From Myxococcota bacterium (GTDB lineage Bacteria > Myxococcota_A > Polyangia > HGW-17), in contig JAHJMN010000105.1 in assembly GCA_018821305.1 (NCBI GenBank), positions 1-64,000 of the forward strand: a stretch of 64,000 nucleotides of DNA, in the 5' to 3' direction. The notes below the pieces were generated by a model that saw nothing but the letters and a program-made list of their open reading frames with translations, had not been told where the DNA came from and made no database searches. Position numbers and translations under genes: made by a program. This document shows positions 53,246-62,951 of this stretch, piece by piece (position 1 is the first letter of the stretch; the number at the start of each line of letters is the position of its first letter).

Positions 53246-54880
53246 CTAGGAGGATTTGGCGATGAGATGCATTGTAAAACACCAAGATTTGGCGAATTTC
53301 TTATCGGCATCGGTTTTAAGAACCGACGGTTTGGAATGAGTAACACACCCAGGGAATCCTCCTCCTAGACCAGTTACACTGGTAATACTGAAGTTACCAC
53401 CACTAACGGATGCACAGACTTTCACAGTCTTTGTTCCGGCATTAATCAACCCTTTTGCACCGGCTCTCTGGAAACAACGGACTACTCTCCCCTTCACGGA
53501 ACTAAGATAATTTCTTAGAGCAAGTGGAGCTCCCGGTGGCACCAGACCGGAAACACTTGAAGTAACTATTGGCTCGCTCATGGGAGGTGGCATTTCGCCA
53601 CCAGTCATAATTGAAGGAACCATAATATCAACGGTGGCAATCATAATATCAACCATAACATCAGGAGTTACCATCATAATGTTAGTATCGATCATTACGC
53701 CTACATTGATGTTGGTGTTCACACCACCGCCTTTTGGTAGTTTTCCTGATGGTAGACCACTTCCGCCTCCACCCTTTCCACCACCACCTGTTCCGTATTC
53801 ATTATCTGCAGTGTGCTCACCTACTTTAAATTGTCCATGAGTTTGCGTACTGCAGGTGGCACCCGTACAAGGACCGTCAACGACGGTTTCTTTTACTGAA
53901 GAACCAACTTCACCAACATTGACGTTGTTTGCCACAATAGGCCCTGTCTGAGGAATATTGAGATTTGACGGAATTTCCACATTTCCAAGTTTTTTTATGG
54001 CATTAAGATCATTGTCGGATACTTTAATATTCATTTTATCAAGATTTTTGAGGCCTTTATCACTGGCTATTTTATTGGCAACATTATCTTTTGTTGCAGG
54101 TCCAGTATCTTTTGCAGGAGTATTTGATTTTACGGCAACTTTGGCCCCGGCATTTGGATCTTTTTTAGCTTCAGCGGCGCCTTTTCCTGCGGCATTCTTA
54201 TCTATCTCATCTTTTATTTTCTTTTCTTTCTGCTCCACCTGTTCCGAGTGTTTTGCCATCATCTTGGCAATGAATTTTTTGGATTCGTTGTCCTTCGGTT
54301 TCCAGTTAGGATCATAGTTTGAATGAATGAGAAAGATCAAAGCAGGGGTAAGTACAAGCACAGAGGCAATTACAGAGGTGATAAATGTGTTTCCGAGATA
54401 GTTACGCAGTGCGTAGATACCCCACATAATGTGAGGAAGTTGAGGTCTCGGGAGTTCCGGAGGTGGAACAACAAAATGAAAAAGAATAGTCACTTCTCCG
54501 ATAACAAGTTTACCACGGGAGCAACTTGCCAAATCAAGTTGATAGTGTTCTCCGGATCGGGTGAGATTTTCCCCGCGTTCCAGCATCTGATTCAGGGTAA
54601 AAACTTTGCCGTCCATTGCCAGACGGGCATCCATTCCTTTTGCAAAATTAAGGATATATCCCTTTTTCGTTTCTTCAAAAACTTTGAAGGACCGAGGGAG
54701 ATCCTTGGACGGAATAAGGAAAACGTTGTCAGCACCACGACCTATGGTAACATGACCGCCTTTGCGCAGTAATTTTTCTTCTACGATACGGCCGTTCTGA
54801 ACGATACCTATTCTAAGAATTTTCTTCGCATTCTGATCAACGTTAAGCGCACTCGTCGATTTTCTTGGAGCCTGTGCCAT
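53246..54880 (-). CDS. FHA-domain protein with AgmX/PglI-like C-terminus
   Basis: 544 residues. FHA domain (about 22-110, with VTIGRGADNVFLIPS as the first phosphothreonine-binding loop); one helix at about 172-192; a Lys/Ala-rich periplasmic stalk; a Gly-rich, then Met/Val-rich segment; and a C-terminal domain of about 110 residues whose VVRCFQRAGAKGLINAGTKT pattern fits the AgmX/PglI family, related in position to TonB. FHA inside and a TonB-like end outside imply signalling across the membrane. AgmX belongs to the gliding-motility set of Myxococcus. GGAGGA before ATG 54880. Confidence 0.75.
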   Translation of the reverse strand: MAQAPRKSTSALNVDQNAKKILRIGIVQNGRIVEEKLLRKGGHVTIGRGADNVFLIPSKDLPRSFKVFEETKKGYILNFAKGMDARLAMDGKVFTLNQMLERGENLTRSGEHYQLDLASCSRGKLVIGEVTILFHFVVPPPELPRPQLPHIMWGIYALRNYLGNTFITSVIASVLVLTPALIFLIHSNYDPNWKPKDNESKKFIAKMMAKHSEQVEQKEKKIKDEIDKNAAGKGAAEAKKDPNAGAKVAVKSNTPAKDTGPATKDNVANKIASDKGLKNLDKMNIKVSDNDLNAIKKLGNVEIPSNLNIPQTGPIVANNVNVGEVGSSVKETVVDGPCTGATCSTQTHGQFKVGEHTADNEYGTGGGGKGGGGSGLPSGKLPKGGGVNTNINVGVMIDTNIMMVTPDVMVDIMIATVDIMVPSIMTGGEMPPPMSEPIVTSSVSGLVPPGAPLALRNYLSSVKGRVVRCFQRAGAKGLINAGTKTVKVCASVSGGNFSITSVTGLGGGFPGCVTHSKPSVLKTDADKKFAKSWCFTMHLIAKSS

Positions 54881-55035
54881 AATATCCTCCAGTTACAACC
54901 TGCTTCAAAGATTCCACCTTTTACGGGCAACGGAATATTAGCAGGAACCACTTTTCAAAGCAACACTTACAACAAAAAAAACACTAATTTGTTACTCGAC
55001 ATTTTACACAGTATCTTCAGTTTTTTATCCATCTT

Positions 55036-55845
55036 TTATCGATAAAGATGTTTAAGTTGCCTGGGAACCGTATTGCCGAGGAGTTTTTTTCTATCCGCCA
55101 GAGGTCTAACCCTCTTCCAGTTTTTACTTACCATATTTTCATCAGGTTTTGAAATTTTCCCTTTAAATTTTTTAAGTGTAAATTCCAACTGCCCATAGAC
55201 TTTTACAGTACTGCCTGATTCATCAATAAATTCAGCACCCCATGCAAAATCCCCGGAATTATCAAGACCACCTGAACTTGAAAGTTTTTCCCCTGTGAAG
55301 AAAATTAATTTACCCCGAAACTTTCCATCTATTGTTTTTATCGGATTTTTCTTCGGCGCTATTGAAAAAACTTTTTTTTTCAACTCAGAATCAAATAAAT
55401 TTTCCGCTTTTTCTTTTTCTGATGTCAATATCTTCAAGTTGTCCACAAATGGAGCAATAAACTCTTGTGGCGTTCTTAGGATTTCAAGAGATCTGATCTG
55501 CCCTTCATTTTCACTTTCCGACCGGCAAACATATTTTTCATAACGCAGCCTTACACAAATTCGATCATCAGGAAAAACAATGAATTCATAACCATCTTCA
55601 CTGGAGAGATTACGAATTCCGTGCATTGAACCGTTCTCATCACGACGAAGAGTAATGTTTTCCACAAGAACTTGGGGTTTTGTCCCGTATTTCCAGGTAA
55701 TCGTACCTACAAATTCAAATGGTTTCTTTTCCCCCAGAAGCTTTTCCAGAGGGTTTGCTTTCCTTGAACCACCGGATTTTCTTTTAACAATTCTGCTTTG
55801 GCATCCTGTAAAAATCAGGATTATTGTAAGAAACCACTTTACCAT
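55036..55845 (-). CDS. predicted lipoprotein, unknown
   Basis: 269 residues, lipobox FTGC (Cys14). The rest has alternating strands (EFVGTITWKYG, MHGIRNLSSEDGYEFIVF, AWGAEFIDESGSTVKVYGQLEF) that could form a beta-sandwich or half-barrel, reminiscent of LolA/LolB-type cavities, but no motif proves it. GGAGAA precedes ATG 55845. 98 nt downstream of the ftsW-like gene on the same strand, so one transcript is possible. Confidence 0.65.
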   Translation of the reverse strand: MVKWFLTIILIFTGCQSRIVKRKSGGSRKANPLEKLLGEKKPFEFVGTITWKYGTKPQVLVENITLRRDENGSMHGIRNLSSEDGYEFIVFPDDRICVRLRYEKYVCRSESENEGQIRSLEILRTPQEFIAPFVDNLKILTSEKEKAENLFDSELKKKVFSIAPKKNPIKTIDGKFRGKLIFFTGEKLSSSGGLDNSGDFAWGAEFIDESGSTVKVYGQLEFTLKKFKGKISKPDENMVSKNWKRVRPLADRKKLLGNTVPRQLKHLYR

Positions 55846-55943
55846 AAAACTTCTCCGCCTGAGTATCAGGCTTTGACCCCTTATAATTGAATTTTTCAAA
55901 GGATTAAAGATTTTTTTAGAGACAACATCCCCTTATAAAAATT

Positions 55944-57200
55944 TTAACTTTCCGAAAGCCCAATTCGGCGGTTTCCGCCAATAGTAGGTTTTGCTCTAAC
56001 CTTAGAGACTTCTCCTGCTGGAGCATATACTCCCGTATGGCGATCGATACACAGCAATAGCCCTGCTGCTGCAAAACTCAAAATCATTGAAGAACCACCA
56101 TAACTAACAAAAGGCAAAGTAATACCCTTGGACGGAATAAGATTCATAACCACACTCAGATTGATGAATGCCTGAAACACAATCATGAGTGTCATACCCA
56201 TTGCCAGAAACATTCTGAAAGCCTTCTGCCTTTGTCGAAGAGCAATTTTAATACCCGCAAAAAGGAAAAGACCGTATAGAAGTATAAGAGAAGCAATACC
56301 CAAAAAACCGAGTTCCTGCCCAATCATCGCCGCAATATAATCCGTATGAGCTTCTGGGAGGAATTCCATTTTATAAGGCCCGTTTCCAAGACCCCAACCA
56401 GAAAAACCACCACTACCGAAAGCATCCAGCGAACGAATAATCTGATACGCCGCACCCTGCTGGAAATATTCCGGATGCAAAAATGGAATGATTCGTTTAG
56501 AAAGGCGCCACCCCGCCGCAACATAATACCAGGTAAATGGGAGCACCACTAAAAGAGCCATGAAAAAGTAAATCAAGCGGCTCCCTGCAATGTAAAGCAT
56601 AGCTAAAGCAACAGTAACAAAAAGAATTGCGCTTCCAAGGTCCGGTTGAAGAAGCAAAAACAACACCATGGCACCCACAACAATCATAGGTTGCACGAAG
56701 CCACGATAAATGTCATTCATGATTTCTGTTCTTTTCTCAAGAATTACAGCAAGATACAGGATAAGCGCAACTTTAGCAACTTCCATCGGCTGCAAGGAAA
56801 AACCGCCGAAACGAAACCATCGACGTGCTCCGTTAACATTTTCACCGAGAATTAAAACAGCCGCCAATAGACCAAATGCCCCAAGGAGACCCAATTTCAT
56901 GGTTTTGCGGTAGAATTCTGGCCTCAGAAAAGCCGCGGTTACTGCAACTACAAGCCCCAAAATCAAAAACACCCCATGATGCATAAAAAACCGCAGAATA
57001 TCTGGCTGCTGCGGAGGAATCAAATTATTACGGTGATAATATCTTGATAATATCTGGCCGCCGGTAACAGAAAAAATCATTACAAGCCCGATAACCGCAA
57101 GTGTCACAACGGAAAAGATCATTATCCATCCGTAAACGGAGATCTGCTTTTGGGGGTAGTTTTGATTTGAAACAGGTTCATTAATCATGGCAAAGAGCAT
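55944..57200 (-). CDS. ftsW: SEDS-family glycan polymerase, FtsW-type
   Basis: 418 residues, ten helices. NGARRWFRFGGFSLQPMEVAKVALILYLA, QPDLGSAILF, EAHTDYIAAMIGQELGFLG and KGITLPFVSYGGSSMI (in pieces here) are SEDS signatures and closer to FtsW than RodA. The usual QPSE has Met for Ser. SEDS proteins polymerise lipid II with a class B PBP. I take ATG 57200; 57188 is possible. Single gene outside any dcw cluster, although murB is nearby. Confidence 0.85.
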   Translation of the reverse strand: MLFAMINEPVSNQNYPQKQISVYGWIMIFSVVTLAVIGLVMIFSVTGGQILSRYYHRNNLIPPQQPDILRFFMHHGVFLILGLVVAVTAAFLRPEFYRKTMKLGLLGAFGLLAAVLILGENVNGARRWFRFGGFSLQPMEVAKVALILYLAVILEKRTEIMNDIYRGFVQPMIVVGAMVLFLLLQPDLGSAILFVTVALAMLYIAGSRLIYFFMALLVVLPFTWYYVAAGWRLSKRIIPFLHPEYFQQGAAYQIIRSLDAFGSGGFSGWGLGNGPYKMEFLPEAHTDYIAAMIGQELGFLGIASLILLYGLFLFAGIKIALRQRQKAFRMFLAMGMTLMIVFQAFINLSVVMNLIPSKGITLPFVSYGGSSMILSFAAAGLLLCIDRHTGVYAPAGEVSKVRAKPTIGGNRRIGLSES

Positions 57201-57364
57201 TTCACCACATTCCCGGCAAAAATCAAAAAATCAGCCTGTTTACAGCAAAGCGCAAGATAGTTCGTGTAAATGTTTATGACTGAATCTGCCCCTGTTTACC
57301 TGACAACCTGAGTACCTGTTAAAAAAATCAGGGATCCAGGTAATCAGTAGCAGGATCAAGTCAA

Positions 57365-58393
57365 TCAGGGTTTTACTCTTGATAATTCAGATATCCAGTC
57401 AATATAGTTTATTACTCTAGAGTGTTGATTTTTTTCTAGTTCGGCCTTACATGAAGGGCATACTGTTAAAATTATATCAGATCCCGCTTGTTCTCCAATT
57501 CCGATACACATACTTTCAATAATTTTTTCTTCCGTTCCTGTAAAAATTCCGTGTCCTCCGCAACATAACTTTTCTTCAATTTTTTCAAATTGAGATAAAC
57601 GAGTTAAATTACCAATACTTTCAACATGAAGACGATTCCGAAGTATGCATGATTCAAACCATTTTACAGATGGGCCACTGTAGTTATCCATAAGATTTGC
57701 ATAAAAGTCTGTATCAATTAAGTCTGTCCAAAAAATAAGATCAACTTTTTCCCAATCCTTGCTTTTATATAGATTTTTAAACACATGGATATCTGTGGGA
57801 TCCAAAAACACTATCTTTTTAAAATTACCGAATATGCGTAGATTAATTTTTTCTATTTTTGAAAAGTTGTCATAGTCCCCGCTGATCCAGTACTCGTAAC
57901 CAGATGTGATGTTATCAGTTTCAAGAAGCGAATATCCTGAAACCCCCAGTAAGTCTAAAATATTAAAGAATGATGGGACCACGGAAGGATTGACTCGCAT
58001 CGTTTGACTTCCAGGAAATATTACATTTATAGAACTTACAGAAAATAGTCTTGACGGCAATTTATAGTACGAATTTAGAACATCTCTGGAATTTGATTTT
58101 CTCGTTATAACTGTTTTGCCGGCGCTTCTCCACAGGGACATGAGATATCCTGTCTGAATTCCGTGATTACATACTTCTGTACAGTTTCCACAATCAACAC
58201 AGTAAGTAATAATTTTTTCATATATTTCCCGTTCGATTGAACCTTCAGAGTTTTTTCTATGCATCCTGTTTAAAAATGAAGGAGTAGCTGATTCACGGGA
58301 TTCCTGAAGATGAACAGGACAAGTGTTTCGACACATCCCGGGGCAGATAGAACAAAGATCAAGTTGCCTGGATAAATCAATAGATAATGTCAT
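57365..58393 (-). CDS. GlcF/GlpC-like iron-sulfur subunit
   Basis: 342 residues. Two 4Fe-4S sites near the N-terminus (CSICPGMCRNTCP, Cys14/17/21/25, and CVDCGNCTEVCNHG) and a single clear CCG-type half (SCILRNR ... LCCGGHG ... CPSCKAEL) in the C-terminal part, where two CCG domains are usual in GlcF. It starts 2 nt after the stop of the FAD gene (58396), so the two are translationally linked and presumably one enzyme: FAD oxidises a substrate and electrons leave through this subunit. Confidence 0.82.
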   Translation of the reverse strand: MTLSIDLSRQLDLCSICPGMCRNTCPVHLQESRESATPSFLNRMHRKNSEGSIEREIYEKIITYCVDCGNCTEVCNHGIQTGYLMSLWRSAGKTVITRKSNSRDVLNSYYKLPSRLFSVSSINVIFPGSQTMRVNPSVVPSFFNILDLLGVSGYSLLETDNITSGYEYWISGDYDNFSKIEKINLRIFGNFKKIVFLDPTDIHVFKNLYKSKDWEKVDLIFWTDLIDTDFYANLMDNYSGPSVKWFESCILRNRLHVESIGNLTRLSQFEKIEEKLCCGGHGIFTGTEEKIIESMCIGIGEQAGSDIILTVCPSCKAELEKNQHSRVINYIDWISELSRVKP

Positions 58394-58395
58394 TG

Positions 58396-60921
58396 TTATT
58401 TCTGAAACTCCCGGAGATAAGTTCCCTCTTGTTTCTTTTTATTTTTATAAATAGAAAATTTTCCACATCTTGAGATACTTATTAATTCAAAGTTCTCTTC
58501 AAGTTCAACTCTTAACTCATTCAGAGGTTTGACTTCCGGATATAGTTGACATTGAAAAGAGCCTGAAAAATTAGTGCAATCCGTTTCAAACCAGGCTGAA
58601 GGAAATGAATGAATATTCTGTACCTGAAGTCCGGTTATTATTGAATTTCCTAAAAAATAACAATAACATACGTAATTACTGCCTTCTCTATAAATTATAC
58701 ATGCATGAGGCGACATATCGGGATTCTTATAAATATAAGATATAAAATCAACAACATCGTTGCCATTGTAAAACGACAATTGTACAGCTCGTTTGGATAT
58801 TTCAAGAGGATATACTTTCAGGTGAACATCTGTTACGAGAGCATATTTCCCATTTTTTCCTGCAATCAATCCCCATAAATCCGGTCCATGGCTTTTTGAA
58901 GGAACGCTCTTTGAAGAAATCATGTTACCATTCCAGCAGATCGCGTTAAACCCAGTAATTCTATTTCCATGAAAACCATTAATAAACCCTGGAAAATCTA
59001 TATTGTATCCAAATATTTCATGGAGAGACAAATTGTTTTCAGATGGTGAAATCACCCCAAGGGTAAGACTTTCTCTTTGCAGTGATTCTTCAAGATTTTG
59101 AATAGTTATTCCTGTCTGTACATGAACAATTAAGCTTTCCTTGTCTATATAAAGAATTTTATTAAGTTTTTCAGGATTTACAATAATTGTTTCCTTCTTT
59201 TCTGAAGGGGGAAGTACATGTACTTTGTAGCCATTATTAAAACATTCCCGAAGTATCCTCGAAACTTCAATTACTGATGATGGTTTGAGTTCAATGTAAT
59301 TATCCCTTTCAAAACAGTTTTCACGGCCGACTAGATCCCTGAAGTACATCCATGAATCGCCCATTTCCTTTTTTGAATTTTCTGACCTAGCAATCGGTTT
59401 AAAATCAATCAAATTGCCTTTGTTCATTATTCCAGCAGGATCAAAATAATTTTTTACTATCGAAAGTATGCTTAGATTATCTCCAACATCCCTGGTGTAA
59501 AATTCTTTTTTAAGTCGGCCAACTCCATGATGATGAGATATCCCTCCGGAAAGACGGATTACCTCTTTCATTGCGCTTGCCCAGAGCTCTTTGTGTGTTT
59601 TGTTAGCTTGCTCGATGTTTGAAAATTCTCTGGCAAATGTGAAATATATACAGGCACCTTCTGGCCAAGCGTGGCTGAAATGAACTCCGGTAAAAGCTTG
59701 AGTTGAAAGAAGAGATTTAATATTGCGATAAATTTCAGGTATTCTATTCCATGTGGCAGATATCTCCATAGTGTCAGTAAAAACACCTGAATTAAATGCA
59801 TGATTTCTTTTAAAAGCCAGACTATTTCTATTTTGATACCAATTTTGAACTTTTTTCAATTCAACTTTAGTGATTTTCTTTCGATCAAGAACGCTTTCAA
59901 CCGCAGCAAATGAAATCAGATCAGACTCTTCGCTACCATGAAAACCGATTATCATAAGACAGCCTTTTTTTGAAAGGGCAGGCATGTATTGGTCCATTGT
60001 TTTCCGAATAAATGTATGTCCTTTTAGAATAACAGGAAGGGATTTATGACCCAGCCAACCCAGTGGAGCTCCTCTTATAAGTGATAAAAACCTCCTGATA
60101 AAATTATCTTCACTTTCTGATGAACTCAGAGCAAGAAGAGAAGTAAAGGGATCATAAAGTCTTAAAATCGAGGGTTTTAAACCTGATTGAATAATTTTCT
60201 TCATGGCAACTAGACCATCTTCAAGAGTTTGAAAATGAATACCCCTTATTTCCATTGAAGAATCAGAAGCGTGCGCTTCAAACTCTGCTTCAGTAATAAT
60301 ACCGAAAGTTCCTTCACTTCCCAGGATTAAAGACATGTAATCCGATTCACAATTATAATTGTTAAAATCAAATATTTCTCCTGTTCCTGAAACAAACTTG
60401 ATCGAACGGCACAAATTCTGTACTTTTCCAAAACGACTTGAAAAAAGACCAGCAGATCCTGTCGACAACCATCCTCCTGGAGTCGAAAACTCAAAACTTG
60501 AAGGCATATGACCAAAACTGAGATTATCTTTCCGGAGGAAGTTTTCTATCTCGCTTCCGTAAACACCTGCCTGAACCCTGAAAAACCTGTTCTTTTTATC
60601 TGTAAACCATATTTTTTTCATGCGCCGCATATTCACAATTATAGCATCAGACGTGCTCTGAACAGAACCTGTCAGTGACGTATAAGCTCCGGAAGGAATA
60701 AGCACTCTTTTATTTTCCATCGCAAATCTTGCAAGAGAAGCAACCTGAAGTGTATTTTCTGGCCAACAAACAACTGCTGGATTCACTCCATTACTGTTCA
60801 AAGTACGCAATACAGTTGTCGGCACCCAGTTGTCACGACCTTCAGCAGCAAGATCCCAGGGAGAATCACTGCATGAAATTCCAAGTTTTCGTAAATTTTC
60901 AATCAAGATGGAATTATCCAT
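58396..60921 (-). CDS. AGPS-like FAD oxidoreductase with a second FAD (GlcE-like) domain
   Basis: 841 residues, two PCMH-type FAD domains in tandem. The first (about 40-510) resembles alkyl-DHAP synthase: EFSTPGGW (144-151), LILGSEGTFGIITEAEFE, and the active-site block GGISHHHGVGRLKKEF (His463-His465). The second (about 525-841) has the FAD-binding PSSVIEVSRILREC and VQTGITIQNLEE, like GlcE, but no catalytic domain. Together with the GlcF-like gene this makes a GlcD-E-F arrangement with D and E fused and D of the AGPS type. Substrate unknown; 2-hydroxyacid or lipid-linked oxidation is possible. Confidence 0.8.
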   Translation of the reverse strand: MDNSILIENLRKLGISCSDSPWDLAAEGRDNWVPTTVLRTLNSNGVNPAVVCWPENTLQVASLARFAMENKRVLIPSGAYTSLTGSVQSTSDAIIVNMRRMKKIWFTDKKNRFFRVQAGVYGSEIENFLRKDNLSFGHMPSSFEFSTPGGWLSTGSAGLFSSRFGKVQNLCRSIKFVSGTGEIFDFNNYNCESDYMSLILGSEGTFGIITEAEFEAHASDSSMEIRGIHFQTLEDGLVAMKKIIQSGLKPSILRLYDPFTSLLALSSSESEDNFIRRFLSLIRGAPLGWLGHKSLPVILKGHTFIRKTMDQYMPALSKKGCLMIIGFHGSEESDLISFAAVESVLDRKKITKVELKKVQNWYQNRNSLAFKRNHAFNSGVFTDTMEISATWNRIPEIYRNIKSLLSTQAFTGVHFSHAWPEGACIYFTFAREFSNIEQANKTHKELWASAMKEVIRLSGGISHHHGVGRLKKEFYTRDVGDNLSILSIVKNYFDPAGIMNKGNLIDFKPIARSENSKKEMGDSWMYFRDLVGRENCFERDNYIELKPSSVIEVSRILRECFNNGYKVHVLPPSEKKETIIVNPEKLNKILYIDKESLIVHVQTGITIQNLEESLQRESLTLGVISPSENNLSLHEIFGYNIDFPGFINGFHGNRITGFNAICWNGNMISSKSVPSKSHGPDLWGLIAGKNGKYALVTDVHLKVYPLEISKRAVQLSFYNGNDVVDFISYIYKNPDMSPHACIIYREGSNYVCYCYFLGNSIITGLQVQNIHSFPSAWFETDCTNFSGSFQCQLYPEVKPLNELRVELEENFELISISRCGKFSIYKNKKKQEGTYLREFQK

Positions 60922-61117
60922 GTTTATCCTTGCATAATTCGTTTAATTTCTTAAATTCGCCAATAAAGACTTCCAGTATGAAGTTTATGGCTTTGGTTTA
61001 CAGTGTATGATAATCTCAACCAGAATTGCCTGTCTGGTAGGGATTAAAAAATTGTAACCTCAGGAAATTCAAAAAACTGTTTTTCCTTGCGCTAACAAAA
61101 GTTTCCGGATTTATATT

Positions 61118-62032
61118 ATGGAAATATTAAAAATTGTAAATGAATTGAAAATCATTTGTAAACACTCTGAAATAATTGAGAATTATGACACGTCTCTTCT
61201 TTCATCTTATGCTCTGGGTGGTCCAGCCCAAGTTTGTGTATTTCCATATAACGAGCCAGAGTTGATTGAAATATTAAAATTCCTCCGGGGAAATTACATT
61301 AAAACAACCATTCTCGGTGGAGGTACAAATATTCTTATTTCCGATCGTGGAATAACGGGTGTAACCGTTGTATTATCTCATCTTCAAAAATTAAAGGTCA
61401 CAGACAATATTATTAAAACTGGAGCTGGGGTTAGCTCTTCTGATATTGCATCTATTGCTTTAAAAAATAATCTTACGGGAGCTGAGTTTCTTGCGGGTCT
61501 GCCAGGTACAATTGGTGGAGCCGCCTGGATGAACGCCAGAGCCTTCGGATCAGAGATTTCAAGGATTCTTCGAAGCGCCAGAGTTCTTGATTATGATGGA
61601 AATATATCTACTTATTTGAATAATTCTGAGGATTTTGAATATAAATCAAGCCCTTTCAGAAAATACAATTTTATAATAACAGAACTAGAACTTGAACTAT
61701 CATCTGGAAATCCTGAAGACATCAAACTGCTGATGGATTCGAACTATGCCCATCGACATAAAAACGGCGAAACCAAATGGCCTTCCTGCGGTTGTGTTTT
61801 TAAAAACCCACCGGGAGCAAGTGCGGGAAAACTTATTGATGACTGTTCCTTAAAAGGAAAAAAAGAGGGCAATGTTTTCGTTTCCAATTATCATGCTAAT
61901 TTTATAGTCTATGAAGGGTCCTGTACAGCTTCTTCTATAAAAACTATGATGGAAACCGTACGTAAGGAAGTCTACGAAAAGAAGAAAGTTCTTCTTGAAT
62001 ATGAAGTAGAGTTCATCGGTGATTGGAACTAA
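61118..62032 (+). CDS. murB: UDP-N-acetylenolpyruvoylglucosamine reductase
   Basis: Makes UDP-MurNAc, the second committed step of peptidoglycan. 304 residues with YALGGPAQ, LGGGTNILISD, LPGTIGGAAWMNA and SSPFRKYN (type II, lacking the type I insertion). The block SCGCVFKNPPG has Cys at the place where the E. coli enzyme has its proton-donating Ser229 (GSFFKNP). FAD-binding half 30-190, substrate half after it. Start ATG 61118 lies 196 bp from the divergent FAD gene. The stop overlaps nothing; the next gene follows after 2 nt. Confidence 0.92.
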   Translation: MEILKIVNELKIICKHSEIIENYDTSLLSSYALGGPAQVCVFPYNEPELIEILKFLRGNYIKTTILGGGTNILISDRGITGVTVVLSHLQKLKVTDNIIKTGAGVSSSDIASIALKNNLTGAEFLAGLPGTIGGAAWMNARAFGSEISRILRSARVLDYDGNISTYLNNSEDFEYKSSPFRKYNFIITELELELSSGNPEDIKLLMDSNYAHRHKNGETKWPSCGCVFKNPPGASAGKLIDDCSLKGKKEGNVFVSNYHANFIVYEGSCTASSIKTMMETVRKEVYEKKKVLLEYEVEFIGDWN

Positions 62033-62034
62033 AT

Positions 62035-62637
62035 ATGGTTTATAAAAGATTTTTTAAAGAAACATTTATAGCAGGCTTGTTTCTTTATTTGTTTTTATTT
62101 AGCTCAGGAGCTGCAGCTCAGGAAATTCCCGGTATCAGATCCCGTTTTTCCTTTGGAGGTGGTTTTCAACTTGGCTTTGGAGATCAGGCAGTTATCGGAC
62201 TGGCGGGCAGCGCACGATTTATGGGAGTTGCAGGAATAGATCTTGAGTATGATTTTAACCGAATCACATCAACTCCACCAAGAAATCCACGTGAAATCAG
62301 CGCATTACAGTTTATTCCAAACACAAAACTCCTTGGCACAATATATTTTTCAAGGAAAAAAAGATACGCCACTTATGCTCAGGGTGGTATTGGTATAGAT
62401 CTCGGGGCAGACTATAACCGTTCAAATCTAATCGGAGGGGCAGGTATCGAATTTGTTTACTTTAAAGATCGATTAGTGCTGAATGTTACTCTGAGATTTT
62501 ATTTTCCTCGCCCTGTTGATGTTGAAAAGCAGAGAGAACATCTTATCATGGATGGCACTCCTACTCTTCCTTCTTACACTGATTACTATAGTTTTCAAAC
62601 AGTTCAGTTAAGTATTTCAATAAAATATTATTACTAA
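62035..62637 (+). CDS. small outer-membrane beta-barrel candidate
   Basis: About 201 residues. Signal peptide ending GAAAQ; then alternating hydrophobic strands (SRFSFGGGFQLGFGDQ, GVAGIDLEYDFNRI, GTIYFSRKKRYATYAQGG, LVLNVTLRFYFP) and a C-terminal aromatic SIKYYY, typical of eight-stranded barrels. ATG 62035 chosen; it lies 2 nt after murB and could be translated with it. Function unknown. Confidence 0.72.
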   Translation: MVYKRFFKETFIAGLFLYLFLFSSGAAAQEIPGIRSRFSFGGGFQLGFGDQAVIGLAGSARFMGVAGIDLEYDFNRITSTPPRNPREISALQFIPNTKLLGTIYFSRKKRYATYAQGGIGIDLGADYNRSNLIGGAGIEFVYFKDRLVLNVTLRFYFPRPVDVEKQREHLIMDGTPTLPSYTDYYSFQTVQLSISIKYYY

Positions 62638-62951
62638 GCCTTTTAATTTTAGTTCGTTTTCCGTTATTATTTTGGCTGAAATCCTTCAGGTCATAAAAAT
62701 CTAATATCAATGTAAAATTACAAAGGTCAGATGCAAGTATACAAATTTCTACTCTCAGTCTTTTACTCATGAAGTGGTCTATTTCCATTTTATCCGAATT
62801 CAATATTAATTTTTCTTTTTTTCTCCTTTTACAACCGTCATTTAACAAAAAAATCACCCGTTCAGCTTGCCCTTTTGATTTAAAGTTTTATAAGGGCTCA
62901 AGTGCACTTTTTTCTGCACTTTTTATTAACCCTTTATGAATGGAGTATGTC
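62638..62951. other. 314-bp intergenic region with a probable terminator
   Basis: No gene supported; a 98-residue minus-strand reading has no signal or start site and overlaps the barrel gene. The strongest structure is the hairpin at 62900-62925. Confidence 0.45.
62900..62925 (+). terminator. candidate intrinsic terminator
   Basis: AAGTGCA and TGCACTT pair exactly around an 8-base loop and are followed by TTTATT. Likely ends transcription from murB and the barrel gene. Confidence 0.5.

Noticed and set aside
62561-62857. Minus-strand 98-residue reading frame
   Set aside because: Overlaps the barrel gene, lacks a ribosome-binding site and has Lys/Ile-rich low-complexity composition typical of AT-rich non-coding sequence.
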